Shown one piece after another: positions 1 to 10,941 of a stretch of 64,000 bases of DNA (the first letter of the stretch is position 1; the number at the start of each line of letters is the position of its first letter). The stretch comes from Hyphomicrobiales bacterium. Its GTDB lineage: Bacteria > Pseudomonadota > Alphaproteobacteria > Rhizobiales > Aestuariivirgaceae. Under the pieces are notes generated by a model. That model ran no database searches. It was not told the origin of the DNA and saw only the letters and a program-made list of their open reading frames with translations. A program made the position numbers and the translations under genes. The stretch covers positions 1,138,501-1,202,500 of the forward strand of contig JADJVV010000001.1 in the NCBI GenBank assembly GCA_016710435.1, given 5' to 3'.

Positions 1-162
1 GTGGCGTCGGGACTCTCGGGCCACGGATTCGGCCTTGGACCAGGTGCGGGCCAGCTGATGGCGGAGATCATCACGGGCGAGAAGCCCTGCGTCGATCCCA
101 CGCCGTTCAGGCATGGACGTTTCGGCTGGTTCTCCAGACCGGCACCGACGACGGGACTTTAG
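1..162 (+). CDS. FAD-dependent oxidoreductase (DAO family), C-terminal end only
   Basis: An open frame enters from the left edge and stops with TAG at 160-162, giving the last 53 residues of a protein. The segment SGHGFGLGPGAGQLMAEI is the FAD-contacting C-terminal signature of the D-amino-acid dehydrogenase/oxidase (DAO) fold, found in amine and amino acid oxidoreductases. The substrate cannot be inferred because the substrate domain lies outside the window. The gene converges on the response regulator at 172-567, with only 9 bases between the stops. Confidence 0.75.
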   Translation: MASGLSGHGFGLGPGAGQLMAEIITGEKPCVDPTPFRHGRFGWFSRPAPTTGL

Positions 163-171
163 GAAGAGGGA

Positions 172-567
172 TCAGGCCGCCTTGGCCGAGTGCTGCAAGG
201 CACGCTCAACGGTGTTGAGCAATTCCTGCGGCTGCACGGGCTTGCGCATGAACTCGAACACCTTGAGGCCGAGCGCGCGAAGCTGGGTCGAGCGTTCCAC
301 ATCCGCCGTCACCATCACGATCGCCGCGTTGGAGCCCATGGCCTGCAGGGTCTCCACAACATCGAGGCCGTTCTTCACGCTGCCGAGGCGGAAATCAAAC
401 ACACCCACGGCGAATTTCTGATCCACCGCAAATTCAACGGCACTTTCCGGATCGGCAAAGCCTTTCACCCGGTAGCCCACATCCGCCAGCAGTTCGGCGA
501 CGCTGGTCAAAAGATCAACGTCGTCATCCAGAACCATCACATCGACATTCTTAACGTCACCAGACAT
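172..567 (-). CDS. single-domain response regulator (CheY-like receiver)
   Basis: A receiver (REC) domain with no output domain, about 131 residues. An acidic cluster (VLDDDVD) lies near the N terminus, the likely phospho-acceptor Asp is in VFDFRLG, the switch Thr is in VMVTAD and the conserved Lys is in FMRKPVQ. It should take a phosphoryl group from a histidine kinase and act by protein contact. I chose the ATG at 567 because a GAGGG sits 6-7 bases upstream; the ATG at 573 would leave that site too close. No kinase is visible nearby. It follows lpdA on the same strand across a 102-base gap that holds a perfect palindrome. Confidence 0.85.
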   Translation of the reverse strand: MSGDVKNVDVMVLDDDVDLLTSVAELLADVGYRVKGFADPESAVEFAVDQKFAVGVFDFRLGSVKNGLDVVETLQAMGSNAAIVMVTADVERSTQLRALGLKVFEFMRKPVQPQELLNTVERALQHSAKAA

Positions 568-632
568 GGCCATCCCTCGTTTCTTGTTAGGACGAGTTTT
601 AGGCAAATCCGCTTGCGAGGCCCTGAATCAAA

Positions 633-650
633 CCGTTCAAATTTGAACGG
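633..650. promoter_or_regulatory. perfect 18-bp palindrome between lpdA and the response regulator
   Basis: CCGTTCAAATTTGAACGG is an exact inverted repeat with no spacer, 66 bases upstream of the response regulator start. It could be the operator of a dimeric regulator. As RNA it could also be the hairpin ending lpdA, although a stem with no loop and no clear U-run makes a weak terminator. Confidence 0.4.
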
Positions 651-669
651 ATGCAGGATGCATGGTTTC

Positions 670-2052
670 TCAACTGTGAATGGCGCGTCCCGCAACGGCC
701 AATGCGGCTTCCTTCACCGCTTCGGCGAGCGTCGGATGGGCATGGCAGGTGCGCGCAAGGTCTTCCGCCGAGCCGCCGAACTCCATGAGCACGGCAACTT
801 CGTGGATCAGTTCGCCCGCCTGCGGGCCCACGATGTGACAGCCCAGCACACGGTCGGTCGCCACATCGGCCAGCACCTTGACGAAACCGTCGGTGGTCTG
901 GTTGGCCTTGGCGCGGCCGTTGGCGAGAAAAAGGAACTTGCCCGCCTTGTAGGCGACACCGGAAGCCTTCAACTCTTCCTCGGTCTTGCCCACGCTGGCG
1001 ACTTCTGGCGAGGTGTAGACGACACCGGGAATGACATCATAATTCACATGCCCCGCCTGGCCCGCGATGATTTCGGCAACCGCGATGCCCTCGTCTTCCG
1101 CCTTGTGGGCGAGCATGGGTCCGCGGATCACGTCACCAATGGCATAGATGCCGGGAACGCTGGTGTTGAAATGATCGCCCACTTCGATACGGCCCCGCTT
1201 GTCGCGGCGGATGCCCGCCTCATCGCAGCCCAGCCCCTCGGTATAGGGGTTGCGCCCGATGGCCACGAGCAGCACGTCGGAACTCATGCGTTCCTCGGCG
1301 CCACCTGCGGCGGGCTCTGTTGTGAACATCACACCCTGAGCAATACGGCTGGCGCTCGTGACCTTCGTGGAGAGCCTGAAGGTCAGACCCTGCTTGGTGA
1401 GAAGCCGCTGCAAGGCCTTGGCCGCTTCCGCGTCCATTCCGGGCAGGATGCGGTCGAGATATTCGATCACCGTCACCGTCGCACCGAGCCGCGCATAGAC
1501 GGACCCGAGTTCGAGGCCGATGACGCCGGCACCGATGATGGTGAGGCTCTTCGGGATCTCCTTCAGGGCGAGCGCACCCGTGGAGGAGACGATGGCCTGC
1601 TCGTCGATCGCAACGCCCTTCAGTTCCGCCACATGCGAACCCGTGGCGATGACGATGGTCTTCGCCTCGTGCACCGTGCCGTTGGCCTCGACCTTGCCCG
1701 GCCCGAGGATTTTCGCCGTGCCGCGGATCACGTCGACCTTGTTCTTCTTGAGCAGGAAGTCGATGCCCTTGGTGTTGCCGTCAATCGCCTCCTGCTTGAA
1801 CGTCATCATCTGCGCGAAGTCGACCGTCGTCTCGCTGATGAGGCCCATCCTGGCGAAGGCATGCTTCGATTCCGCCAGAAGTTCCGTGGCGTGCAGCAGA
1901 GCCTTGGAGGGAATGCAGCCCACATTGAGACAGGTGCCGCCATGGCTGGCGCGCTTTTCGATCACGGCCACCTTCATGCCGAGCTGCGCCGCACGAATGG
2001 CGCACACATACCCGCCGGGACCCGTGCCGATGATGATGAGATCGTGGGACAT
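670..2052 (-). CDS. lpdA: dihydrolipoamide dehydrogenase (E3)
   Basis: The flavoprotein E3 component reoxidises dihydrolipoamide on E2 and reduces NAD+; here it serves 2-oxoglutarate dehydrogenase. The 460 residues are typical. An N-terminal dinucleotide fold (GTGPGG, residues 9-14) is followed by the redox disulfide Cys41/Cys46 in [13 protein letters not shown], a central NAD fold ([10 protein letters not shown]), the second FAD motif (AIGDV) and the C-terminal HAHPTLAE, which holds the catalytic His. I chose the ATG at 2052 over the GTG at 2067 because MSHDLIIIG is the usual N terminus and a GAGG lies about 9 bases upstream. It is the last gene of the mdh-suc cluster, 11 bases after sucB. 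Confidence 0.96.
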   Translation of the reverse strand: MSHDLIIIGTGPGGYVCAIRAAQLGMKVAVIEKRASHGGTCLNVGCIPSKALLHATELLAESKHAFARMGLISETTVDFAQMMTFKQEAIDGNTKGIDFLLKKNKVDVIRGTAKILGPGKVEANGTVHEAKTIVIATGSHVAELKGVAIDEQAIVSSTGALALKEIPKSLTIIGAGVIGLELGSVYARLGATVTVIEYLDRILPGMDAEAAKALQRLLTKQGLTFRLSTKVTSASRIAQGVMFTTEPAAGGAEERMSSDVLLVAIGRNPYTEGLGCDEAGIRRDKRGRIEVGDHFNTSVPGIYAIGDVIRGPMLAHKAEDEGIAVAEIIAGQAGHVNYDVIPGVVYTSPEVASVGKTEEELKASGVAYKAGKFLFLANGRAKANQTTDGFVKVLADVATDRVLGCHIVGPQAGELIHEVAVLMEFGGSAEDLARTCHAHPTLAEAVKEAALAVAGRAIHS

Positions 2053-2063
2053 GAACAGCGGCC

Positions 2064-3278
2064 TCACAGATCCAGCAGCGCGCGCTGCGGATCCTCGAGG
2101 CCGTCCTTCAGGCGCACGAGGAAGGTGACGGCTTCCTTGCCGTCCACGATGCGGTGGTCGTAGGACAGCGCCAGATACATCATCGGGCGGATGACGACCT
2201 GTCCGTTGACGGCGATCGGCCGCTCCTGGATCTTGTGCATGCCGAGGATACCGGACTGGGGCGCATTGAGGATCGGCGTCGACATGAGTGACCCATAAAT
2301 GCCGCCGTTGGAGATCGTGAAGGTGCCGCCCTGCATGTCGGCGATGGTGAGTTGTCCGTCCCGCGCCTTCTTGCCGTAGTCGGCGATGGTCTTCTCGATC
2401 CCGGCGAAGGAGAGCATGTCGGCATTGCGGACGACGGGAACCACAAGGCCCTTGTCCGTGCCGACCGCCACGCCCACGTGGTAGTAATTCTTGTAGACGA
2501 TATCCTCGCCGTCGATCTCGGCATTGACGGCGGGAATGTCCTTGAGCGCCTGCACCGCCGCCTTCACGAAGAAGCTCATGAAGCCCAGCTTCACACCGTG
2601 CTTCTTCTCGAACACATCCTTGTACTGGTTGCGGAGCGCCATGACCGCCGTCATGTCCACCTCGTTGAAGGTGGTCAGCATGGCGGCCGTGTTCTGCGCT
2701 TCCTTCAGGCGGCGCGCGATGGTGGCGCGAAGCCGGGTCATGCGCACGCGCTCCTCCGCGCCCGCCGGAGCGGCGGGAACGGCCGGCACTGAAACCGCCA
2801 CGGGCGCAGGTGTCGGTGCAGGTGCAGCGGGCTTGGCCACATGGGCCGCCACATCCGCCTTGGTGAGGCGGCCATCCTTGCCCGTGCCGGCAATATCGGC
2901 AGGGTTGGCACCCGATTCCGCCACGGCCTTGCGCACCGCCGGAGACAGCGGCTGCTCCGCAGCCTTGGCGGCAGGCGCCGGCGTGAGGATGGGTGCGGGT
3001 GCAGCGGCAGGCTTCGGGGCGGCGGACGCGGAACCGGCAGCGCCTTCGGCAATCGAGCCCAGGAGCGCACCGACATTCACGGTGGCACCGGCCTGCACGA
3101 GAATTTTCTCCAGCTTGCCGGACACGGGCGCCGGCACTTCCACCGCCACCTTGTCGGTTTCCAGTTCAACCAGCGGCTCATCCGCCTTCACGGCGTCGCC
3201 TTCGTTCTTCAGCCATTTGGCGATGGTGGCCTCGACGACGCTTTCGCCGAGGGTGGGGACCTTGATGTCAGTGCTCAT
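2064..3278 (-). CDS. sucB: 2-oxoglutarate dehydrogenase E2, dihydrolipoyl succinyltransferase
   Basis: E2 core of the 2-oxoglutarate dehydrogenase complex; it moves the succinyl group from lipoate to CoA. The 404 residues show the standard order: one lipoyl domain with the modified Lys43 in ETDKVAVEV, an Ala/Pro-rich linker (about 80-110), a peripheral subunit-binding domain ([10 protein letters not shown]...GRLTKADV, about 112-145), a second Ala/Pro linker, and the acyltransferase core ending in SYDHRIVDG with the catalytic His and Asp. A single lipoyl domain is normal for the succinyl enzyme. It lies between sucA and lpdA on the same strand. Confidence 0.96.
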   Translation of the reverse strand: MSTDIKVPTLGESVVEATIAKWLKNEGDAVKADEPLVELETDKVAVEVPAPVSGKLEKILVQAGATVNVGALLGSIAEGAAGSASAAPKPAAAPAPILTPAPAAKAAEQPLSPAVRKAVAESGANPADIAGTGKDGRLTKADVAAHVAKPAAPAPTPAPVAVSVPAVPAAPAGAEERVRMTRLRATIARRLKEAQNTAAMLTTFNEVDMTAVMALRNQYKDVFEKKHGVKLGFMSFFVKAAVQALKDIPAVNAEIDGEDIVYKNYYHVGVAVGTDKGLVVPVVRNADMLSFAGIEKTIADYGKKARDGQLTIADMQGGTFTISNGGIYGSLMSTPILNAPQSGILGMHKIQERPIAVNGQVVIRPMMYLALSYDHRIVDGKEAVTFLVRLKDGLEDPQRALLDL

Positions 3279-3308
3279 GGACGTTGCTTTCGATCGGAAA
3301 CTTGAAAA

Positions 3309-6290
3309 TCAGGACAGGGCTTCATCAAGGAACATCTTCAGTTCCTTGAGGTGCCGGCTCATGAGGCCGGTCGCGGTGGCGGCGGAGGCGGCACGTCCCA
3401 CGTAGCGGGGCCGCGTGTTCTTGGCCTTGATGAACTCCAGCACGCGCTCGATGCCGGGCTGCACGAAACTCCATGAGCCCATGTTCTGCGGCTCTTCCTG
3501 GCACCAGACGAATTCCGCCTTCTTGAAGCGGGCCAGTTCCTGGGCCAGCGCCTTGTGCGGCCAGGGATAGAGCTGTTCCACACGCAGGAGATAGATGTCA
3601 TCCAGCCCGCGCTTCTCGCGCTCCTCATAGAGATCGTAATAGACCTTGCCGCTGCACAGCACGACGCGGCGGATCTTGTCGTCCTTGGCGAGCTTGATCT
3701 TCTCGTTGGGAAGCGACTCCGCATCATCCCACAGGATGCGGTGGAATGTCGTGCCGTCGCCCATTTCCGCCAGCGACGATGTCGCCCGCTTGTGGCGCAG
3801 GATCGACTTCGGCGTCATGATGATGAGCGGCTTGCGGAAGTCTCGCTTCAATTGCCGGCGCAGGATGTGGAAGTAGTTGGCGGGCGTGGTGCAGTTGGCA
3901 ACCTGCATGTTGTCTTCGGCGCACATCTGCAGGAAGCGCTCAAGCCGCGCGGAGGAATGCTCCGGCCCCTGGCCTTCGTAGCCATGGGGCAGCAGGCAGA
4001 CGAGGCCCGACATGCGCAGCCACTTGCGTTCGCCCGACGACAGGAACTGGTCGAACACCACCTGCGCACCATTGGCGAAGTCGCCGAACTGCGCTTCCCA
4101 GATGGTGAGCGTGTTGGGCTCGGCGAGCGAGTAGCCATATTCGAAGCCCAGCACGGCCTCTTCCGAGAGCATGGAGTTGATCGCCTCGATCTTGATCTCC
4201 TGGTCCTTCTTCAGGTGATTGAGCGGCGTGTAGCGCTTCTCCGTCACCTGGTCGACCAGCACGGCATGGCGCTGCGAGAAGGTGCCGCGCTGCACGTCCT
4301 GGCCGGAAAGCCTGATCTTGAAGCCATCGTCCAGCAGCGTGCCAAACGCGAGGTGCTCGGCCATGGCCCAATCCAGGCCGTTGCCGTCCTCGATCATCTT
4401 GCGGCGCGCGTCGAGCACGCGCTGCATTGTCTTGTGCACGGTGAAGGACTTCGGAACCTTGGTGAGCTTGAGGCCGATTTCCTTCAGGCGCTCCGCCGGA
4501 ACGCCCGTCGTGCCCCGGCGCTCATCATCGGCGGCGGACGCCGACTTGAGTCCGGCCCAGCGGCCATCCAGCCAGTCCGCCTTGTTGGACTTGTAGGCGG
4601 TGGCGACGCTCATCGCCTCTTCCAGCCGCTTGCGGTAATCGGCCTTCATGCCGTCGAACTCGTCGGCGGTGATCACACCCTCGGCAATCAGCCGCTCGCC
4701 ATAGAGGGCAACGACCGTCTTGTGGGCGCTGATGCGCTTGTACATGAGCGGCTGCGTGAACGCCGGTTCATCCGTTTCGTTGTGTCCGAAGCGGCGGTAG
4801 CAGAACATGTCGATGACGACCGGCTTCTTGAACTTCTGCCGGAATTCCGTCGCCACCTTGGCTGCGAACACGACCGATTCCGGGTCATCGCCATTGGCGT
4901 GGAAGATCGGCGCATCGATCATCTTGGCGATGTCGGAAGGATAGGGCGACGAGCGCGACCACAGCGGCGAGGTGGTGAAACCGATCTGGTTGTTGACGAT
5001 GAAGTGCAGCGAACCGCCGGAGCGGTGTCCCTTGAGGCCCGAAAGCCCGAAGCATTCCGCCACCACGCCCTGGCCGGCAAAGGCGGCATCGCCATGGATG
5101 AGGAGCGGCATCACGGTTGTGCGGGTCTTGTCGCCACGCTGGTCCTGCTTGGCGCGCGCCTTGCCCAGCACCACCGGATCGACGATCTCCAGATGCGACG
5201 GATTGGCGGTGAGCGAAAGGTGGACCGAATTGCCATCGAAGGCGCGGTCCGACGAGGAACCGAGATGATACTTGACGTCGCCCGAGCCTTCCACTTCGTC
5301 GGGCGTGGAAGACCCGCCCTGGAACTCGTGGAAGATGGCGGAGTAAGGTTTTGCCATCACGTTGGCGAGCACGTTGAGACGGCCACGGTGCGCCATCCCC
5401 ATCACGATTTCCTTCACACCCAGCACGCCGCCGCGCTTGATGATCTGTTCAAGCGCCGGAATCATGCTTTCACCGCCATCGAGGCCGAAGCGCTTTGTGC
5501 CGGTGTACTTGACGTTGAGGAACTGCTCGAACCCTTCCGATTCAATGAGCTTGTTGAGGATCGCCTTCTTGCCGTTGGCGGTGAAGGTGATTTCCTTGTG
5601 CACGCCTTCGATGCGCTGCTGCAGCCAGCTCTTCTGTTCCGCATCCGTGATGTGCATGAACTCGACGCCCAGCGTGCCGCAATAGGTGCGCTTCAGCAGG
5701 TCGACGATCTGGCGCATGGTGGCGCTTTCCAGCCCCAGCACCATGTCGAGGAAGATCGGGCGGTCGAGATCGGCGGGGCCGAAGCCATAGGTGGCGGGAT
5801 CGAGTTCCGGATGCTGTTCCGGGTCCTTGAGCTTGAGCGGATCGAGATCGGCAGCGAAATGGCCGCGGATGCGGTAGGCGCGGATCATCATCAGCGCCTT
5901 CACGCTGTCATTGGTGGCGCGCTTGATGTCGTCGGCGGAGGGACCGGCAGAGGGGGCCGGTGCGGCGGGGGCAGCGGGCGCGGGCCTTGCCTCGCCCTTC
6001 ATCTTGGCTTCGATCTTGGGAGCGAGCAGCTTTTCCAATGCAGCCCAGTTGCCGTCGAGGGCAGCTGTCAGTTCGTCGGCGGGCTTCAGCGGCCAGTCGG
6101 CGCGGGCCCAGGAGGGGGCGTGCGGCTTCGCCTGGGTATCCGCCATCCCCTCAAAGAAAGACCGCCAGTGGGCGTCCACGGCGGCGGGATTCTGCAGGAA
6201 TTTGGCGTAGAGTTCCTCGATGAACTGGGCGTTTCCGCCATAGAGGAACGAGGTTTCCTCAAAAGCCGCGGTGGCTTCCGTCTTGTTCAT
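3309..6290 (-). CDS. sucA: 2-oxoglutarate dehydrogenase E1
   Basis: Thiamine diphosphate-dependent decarboxylase of the 2-oxoglutarate dehydrogenase complex, 993 residues, full length for the family. The N terminus carries the conserved FLYGGNAQFIEELYAKF segment that binds E2. An Ala/Pro-rich linker follows at about residues 105-120. Conserved core stretches include GMAHRGRLNVLANV, CYRRFGHNETDEP and FSQRHAVLVDQ. The C terminus has the WCQEEPQNMGSW motif. It lies downstream of sucCD after a 174-base gap containing a stem-loop, and upstream of sucB. Confidence 0.97.
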   Translation of the reverse strand: MNKTEATAAFEETSFLYGGNAQFIEELYAKFLQNPAAVDAHWRSFFEGMADTQAKPHAPSWARADWPLKPADELTAALDGNWAALEKLLAPKIEAKMKGEARPAPAAPAAPAPSAGPSADDIKRATNDSVKALMMIRAYRIRGHFAADLDPLKLKDPEQHPELDPATYGFGPADLDRPIFLDMVLGLESATMRQIVDLLKRTYCGTLGVEFMHITDAEQKSWLQQRIEGVHKEITFTANGKKAILNKLIESEGFEQFLNVKYTGTKRFGLDGGESMIPALEQIIKRGGVLGVKEIVMGMAHRGRLNVLANVMAKPYSAIFHEFQGGSSTPDEVEGSGDVKYHLGSSSDRAFDGNSVHLSLTANPSHLEIVDPVVLGKARAKQDQRGDKTRTTVMPLLIHGDAAFAGQGVVAECFGLSGLKGHRSGGSLHFIVNNQIGFTTSPLWSRSSPYPSDIAKMIDAPIFHANGDDPESVVFAAKVATEFRQKFKKPVVIDMFCYRRFGHNETDEPAFTQPLMYKRISAHKTVVALYGERLIAEGVITADEFDGMKADYRKRLEEAMSVATAYKSNKADWLDGRWAGLKSASAADDERRGTTGVPAERLKEIGLKLTKVPKSFTVHKTMQRVLDARRKMIEDGNGLDWAMAEHLAFGTLLDDGFKIRLSGQDVQRGTFSQRHAVLVDQVTEKRYTPLNHLKKDQEIKIEAINSMLSEEAVLGFEYGYSLAEPNTLTIWEAQFGDFANGAQVVFDQFLSSGERKWLRMSGLVCLLPHGYEGQGPEHSSARLERFLQMCAEDNMQVANCTTPANYFHILRRQLKRDFRKPLIIMTPKSILRHKRATSSLAEMGDGTTFHRILWDDAESLPNEKIKLAKDDKIRRVVLCSGKVYYDLYEEREKRGLDDIYLLRVEQLYPWPHKALAQELARFKKAEFVWCQEEPQNMGSWSFVQPGIERVLEFIKAKNTRPRYVGRAASAATATGLMSRHLKELKMFLDEALS

Positions 6291-6409
6291 GGTCGTCCGT
6301 CCCGTCTGGTTTCGCCGGGGACTGGCTTCATTGCCAGCATGCCGGAGGGGCGCAATCGCCCTGAACCGAAGTGTTGAACTGAATATGTGTACTGCCGCAC
6401 CAAAATGGT

Positions 6410-6437
6410 ACCGGCGGAGTCTTAGCGCCCCGCCGGT
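6410..6437 (-). terminator. candidate stem-loop between sucD and sucA
   Basis: ACCGGCGG and CCGCCGGT form a perfect 8-bp stem with a 12-base loop in the 174-base gap between sucD and sucA. On the minus strand it is followed by a short, imperfect T stretch (ACCATTTTGG). It may be a weak terminator or attenuator lowering sucAB-lpd relative to sucCD, or an RNA-stability element. The rest of the gap shows no gene. Confidence 0.4.
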
Positions 6438-6464
6438 TACATTTCCATTGCAAATAAGTCGAAA

Positions 6465-7343
6465 TTACTTCCGCTTGAGCTTCTTCATCAGGGTCTCGCC
6501 CAGGAGGGCGGGTGAATCCGACACGGCAATGCCGGCCCGCTTCATGGCATCGACCTTGGAGCCGGCGTCGCCCTTGCCGCCGGAGATGATGGCGCCGGCA
6601 TGGCCCATGCGCCGTCCGGGAGGGGCGGTGCGCCCCGCGATGAAGCCGGCCATCGGTTTCTTCACCTTGTTCTTGCGCAGGAATTCCGCGGCTTCTTCCT
6701 CGGCCGAACCTCCGATCTCGCCGATCATGATGATCGACTCGGTCTTGGGGTCGGCAAGGAACATCTCCAGCACGTCGATGAATTCCATGCCCTTCACGGG
6801 ATCACCGCCGATGCCCACCGCCGTCGTCTGGCCAAGGCCCTGCTGGGTGGTCTGGAACACCGCTTCATAGGTCAGCGTGCCGGAGCGCGAGACGATGCCG
6901 ACCTTGCCCTTCTTGAAGATGTTGCCCGGCATGATGCCGATCTTGCATTCATTGGGCGTCAGCACGCCAGGGCAGTTGGGGCCGAGCAGGCGCGACCTGG
7001 AGCCCGACAGCGCCCGCTTCACCTTCACCATGTCTGCAACCGGAATGCCCTCGGTGATGCAGACGATGAGGGGAATTTCAGCCGAGATCGCTTCGAGGAT
7101 GGAATCGGCGGCGAAGGGCGGCGGCACGTAGATGACGGACGCATCCGCCCCCGTCGCGTCGCGCGCTTCCGCAACGGTGTCGAACACCGGAAGGCCCAGA
7201 TGCTTCATGCCGCCCTTGCCAGGTGTCACACCTGCCACCATCTGCGTGCCATAGGCCATGGCCTGCTCGGTGTGGAAGGTGCCGTTGTTGCCGGTGATGC
7301 CCTGGCAGATGACCTTGGTTTTCTTTGTAACGAGAATGGACAT
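6465..7343 (-). CDS. sucD: succinyl-CoA synthetase alpha subunit
   Basis: Alpha subunit of succinate-CoA ligase (ADP/GDP-forming). It binds CoA and carries the phosphohistidine intermediate. The 292 residues are the normal length. Visible are the N-terminal CoA-binding Rossmann fold ([15 protein letters not shown], about 14-28), [10 protein letters not shown], and [10 protein letters not shown] with the phosphorylated His near residue 250. Its ATG shares one base with the sucC stop (TGATG), a coupling that keeps subunits at equal level. Confidence 0.97.
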   Translation of the reverse strand: MSILVTKKTKVICQGITGNNGTFHTEQAMAYGTQMVAGVTPGKGGMKHLGLPVFDTVAEARDATGADASVIYVPPPFAADSILEAISAEIPLIVCITEGIPVADMVKVKRALSGSRSRLLGPNCPGVLTPNECKIGIMPGNIFKKGKVGIVSRSGTLTYEAVFQTTQQGLGQTTAVGIGGDPVKGMEFIDVLEMFLADPKTESIIMIGEIGGSAEEEAAEFLRKNKVKKPMAGFIAGRTAPPGRRMGHAGAIISGGKGDAGSKVDAMKRAGIAVSDSPALLGETLMKKLKRK

Positions 7344-8512
7344 CAGGCAGCTTCCTTCACGGCTTTCACGATCTTCTTGGCGGCGTCGTTGAGGTCATCG
7401 GCGGGGATGACGTTGAGGCCCGACTTGGCGATGATGGCCTTGCCCAGATCGACGTTGGTGCCTTCGAGGCGCACCACCAGCGGCACCTGAAGGCCCACCT
7501 CCTTCACCGCCGCGATCACGCCCTCGGCGATGACATCACACTTCATGATGCCGCCGAAGATGTTGACGAGGATTCCTTTGACCCGCGGGTCGGCTGTGAT
7601 GATCTTGAAGGCCGCCGCAACCTTTTCCTTTGAGGCGCCGCCGCCCACGTCGAGGAAGTTGGCGGGTTCGGCGCCATAGAGCTTGATGATGTCCATGGTG
7701 GCCATGGCAAGGCCGGCGCCATTCACCATGCAGCCGATGGAACCATCCAGCGCCACATAGGAGAGGTCGTACTTGGAGGCTTCGATTTCCTTCGGGTCTT
7801 CTTCCGTCAGGTCACGCAGTTCGACAATTTCGGGATGGCGGTAGAGCGCGTTGGAATCGAAGTTCACCTTGGCATCGAGGCAAACCAAGTTGCCGTCATT
7901 GGTGATGACCAGCGGATTGATTTCAAGGAGGCTCATGTCCTTCTCGACGAAGGCCGTGTAGAGGCCCGCCGCCATCTTGGCCAACTGCTTGGCCTGGGCC
8001 GCATCGAGCTTCAGCGCCTTGGCCATGCGCCGCGTGTGGTGCGGCATGAGGCCCGTGGCGGGATCGACATGCACCGTCGTGATCTTCTCCGGCGTGTCGT
8101 GCGCCACTTCCTCGATGTTCATGCCGCCTTCGGTGGAGACGATAAAAGCCACCTGCGAGGTGGCGCGGTCGACGAGGATCGAGAGATAGAGTTCCTTGGC
8201 GATGGCCGTGCCTTCCTCGATGTAGAGGCGCTGCACCAGCTTGCCTTGCGGGCCCGTCTGGTGCGTGACCAGCGTCATGCCCAGCATGCGCTCGGCTTCC
8301 TTGCGCACGTCATCGATCGACTTCACCACCTTCACGCCACCGCCCTTGCCGCGGCCGCCGGCATGGATCTGCGCCTTGACGACCCAGACCGGACCGGGCT
8401 GGCCTTGCGCAGCCTTCACCGCCTCATCGACCGTGAAGGCAGGCGCACCCTTGCCCGTCGTCACGCCGAACTGGCGCAGGAGTTCCTTGGCTTGGTATTC
8501 GTGGATATTCAT
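7343..8512 (-). CDS. sucC: succinyl-CoA synthetase beta subunit
   Basis: Beta subunit of succinate-CoA ligase, with an N-terminal ATP-grasp fold (residues about 1-230) and a C-terminal ligase domain. It forms the nucleotide site and the alpha-beta interface. [17 protein letters not shown] is the canonical N terminus and starts at 8512, with GAGGA 7 bases upstream, so the earlier in-frame ATG at 8542 is not used. [10 protein letters not shown] and the C-terminal [15 protein letters not shown] are conserved. Length is 389 residues. It sits between mdh, across a repeat-containing 123-base gap, and sucD. Confidence 0.97.
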   Translation of the reverse strand: MNIHEYQAKELLRQFGVTTGKGAPAFTVDEAVKAAQGQPGPVWVVKAQIHAGGRGKGGGVKVVKSIDDVRKEAERMLGMTLVTHQTGPQGKLVQRLYIEEGTAIAKELYLSILVDRATSQVAFIVSTEGGMNIEEVAHDTPEKITTVHVDPATGLMPHHTRRMAKALKLDAAQAKQLAKMAAGLYTAFVEKDMSLLEINPLVITNDGNLVCLDAKVNFDSNALYRHPEIVELRDLTEEDPKEIEASKYDLSYVALDGSIGCMVNGAGLAMATMDIIKLYGAEPANFLDVGGGASKEKVAAAFKIITADPRVKGILVNIFGGIMKCDVIAEGVIAAVKEVGLQVPLVVRLEGTNVDLGKAIIAKSGLNVIPADDLNDAAKKIVKAVKEAA

Positions 8513-8539
8513 CTCGTGTCCTCGTTCCCGCGTATTGCG

Positions 8540-8634
8540 CATCCTGCGAGGCCGCCTTCGGCAGCACCTCAGGATGTGGGAGTTAAGTGGTCCTCATGCT
8601 GAGGTGCATTGCGAAGCAATGCCTCGAAGCATTC
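8540..8634. repeat. REP-like palindromic repeats between mdh and sucC
   Basis: Two adjacent imperfect palindromes fill most of this 123-base gap. The first (8540-8576) opens with CATCCTG and closes with CAGGATG around a GCCGCCTTCGGC core. The second (8592-8634) reads CCTCATGCTGAGGTGC, then a GCGAAGC centre, then GCCTCGAAGCATTC. The CTCATGCTGAGG...CTCGAAGCAT pattern resembles intergenic palindromes common in Hyphomicrobiales genomes. A second member lies at 12957-12998. As RNA it could protect or attenuate the message between mdh and sucC. Confidence 0.6.
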
Positions 8635-8635
8635 T

Positions 8636-9832
<1,197 letters not shown>

Positions 9833-10921
9833 TCAGGTTTCAACCGGCGTGACACCCCACCACGATGCCGCCTGCATTTCCTTGAGGCGCGACACCGTGC
9901 GCCGGCTTTCAAAGGCATGTTGGTTTTTGGGAAAGAGATCCTCGGGCGGTGCATCGGCCAGTGCCACAAGGCGGGTGCGGGCGTCGTAGAAGGTATCGAT
10001 CATTAGGATGAAGCGCTTCGTCTCGTTGCGCTGCTGGGCCTTGAGGCGAGGAATTCCGGAGACGAAGACGGTGCGATAGGCCTTGGATATTGCAAGATAA
10101 TCAGGAGGCCCCAGGGCCGCTCCGCAGAGTTCCGCGAAGGTGAAGGCGGCGCAGGAATGGGCGGCCTTGGGCACCGTCAGCGTGCGCCCGAGAACCTCCA
10201 GCGTTTCCGCATCCCCCGCCGCTCCATCGGTGAGGTCTTTCCATAGCGCATTGAAGGCGACGCGATTCTCCGCTGTCGCGGGATGCAGAAACGTCTCGCG
10301 CGCCCGCACCCGGCCCAGCCGGTAATCCGTGACGGAATCGAGGGAGATCACATCCAGCGTGTCACGAAGTTTCGCGATGAAGGGCATGAAGAGCTGGCGG
10401 TTGAGGCCATCCCGGTACAGTGCCTCGGGCGGCAGGTTGGAGGTTGTCACCAGCACCACGCCCCGTGCCAGCAGTGCCTCGTAGAGGCGGCCGATGATCA
10501 TCGCATCGGCGATGTCGGCGATCTGCATTTCATCCAGGCACAGCAATTTCGCGCTCAGCGCCCACTCATCCGCGATGCGGTTGATCACATCCTCGCCGCC
10601 CAGCCGCTGCCGCCGGGCATGCACGTCCTGCATGAAGGCGTGGAAGTGGATGCGCCGCTTGGGCCAGCCCTGCACGCTGTCACAGAACAGGTCCATGAGC
10701 ATGGTTTTGCCGCGCCCCACTTCGCCATGGATGTAGAGGCCGCGCGGTGCGGGAAGGCTCGCCTTGCCGAACAGCTTGCCGAGCAATGTGGATTTCTGTG
10801 GCGGCATGCGGTTCAGTTGGGCGGCGAGTGCGGACAGCTTTTCCACCACCGCGGCCTGCGCCGCGTCGGATTTGAGCGTGCCGTCTTTCAATTGTTCGCG
10901 GTAGTGCCGTGCCAGCGCCAT
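9833..10921 (-). CDS. zapE: cell division protein ZapE / AFG1-family ATPase
   Basis: AFG1/ZapE P-loop ATPase, 362 residues. E. coli ZapE associates with the Z-ring; mitochondrial AFG1/LACE1 helps turn over respiratory subunits. The Walker A is GEVGRGKTML (about residue 72). The Walker B region reads LLCLDEMQIADIADAMI, and LVTTSNLPPEALYRDGLNR is the conserved sensor/arginine-finger region. Its placement beside the TCA operon is common in alphaproteobacteria. Its ATG at 10921 is 20 bases downstream of the metalloprotease stop, so the two are probably co-transcribed. Confidence 0.93.
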   Translation of the reverse strand: MALARHYREQLKDGTLKSDAAQAAVVEKLSALAAQLNRMPPQKSTLLGKLFGKASLPAPRGLYIHGEVGRGKTMLMDLFCDSVQGWPKRRIHFHAFMQDVHARRQRLGGEDVINRIADEWALSAKLLCLDEMQIADIADAMIIGRLYEALLARGVVLVTTSNLPPEALYRDGLNRQLFMPFIAKLRDTLDVISLDSVTDYRLGRVRARETFLHPATAENRVAFNALWKDLTDGAAGDAETLEVLGRTLTVPKAAHSCAAFTFAELCGAALGPPDYLAISKAYRTVFVSGIPRLKAQQRNETKRFILMIDTFYDARTRLVALADAPPEDLFPKNQHAFESRRTVSRLKEMQAASWWGVTPVET

Positions 10922-10941
10922 GGGGTACCCGCGCTAACCCC

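Noticed and set aside
190..2163. Long plus-strand frame opposite lpdA
   Set aside because: It is the antisense shadow of a clearly conserved gene in high-GC DNA; the peptide has no recognisable domain.
3555..6377. 940-codon plus-strand frame opposite sucA
   Set aside because: Shadow frame complementary to the conserved sucA; no domain, and it runs past the sucA start into the intergenic hairpin.
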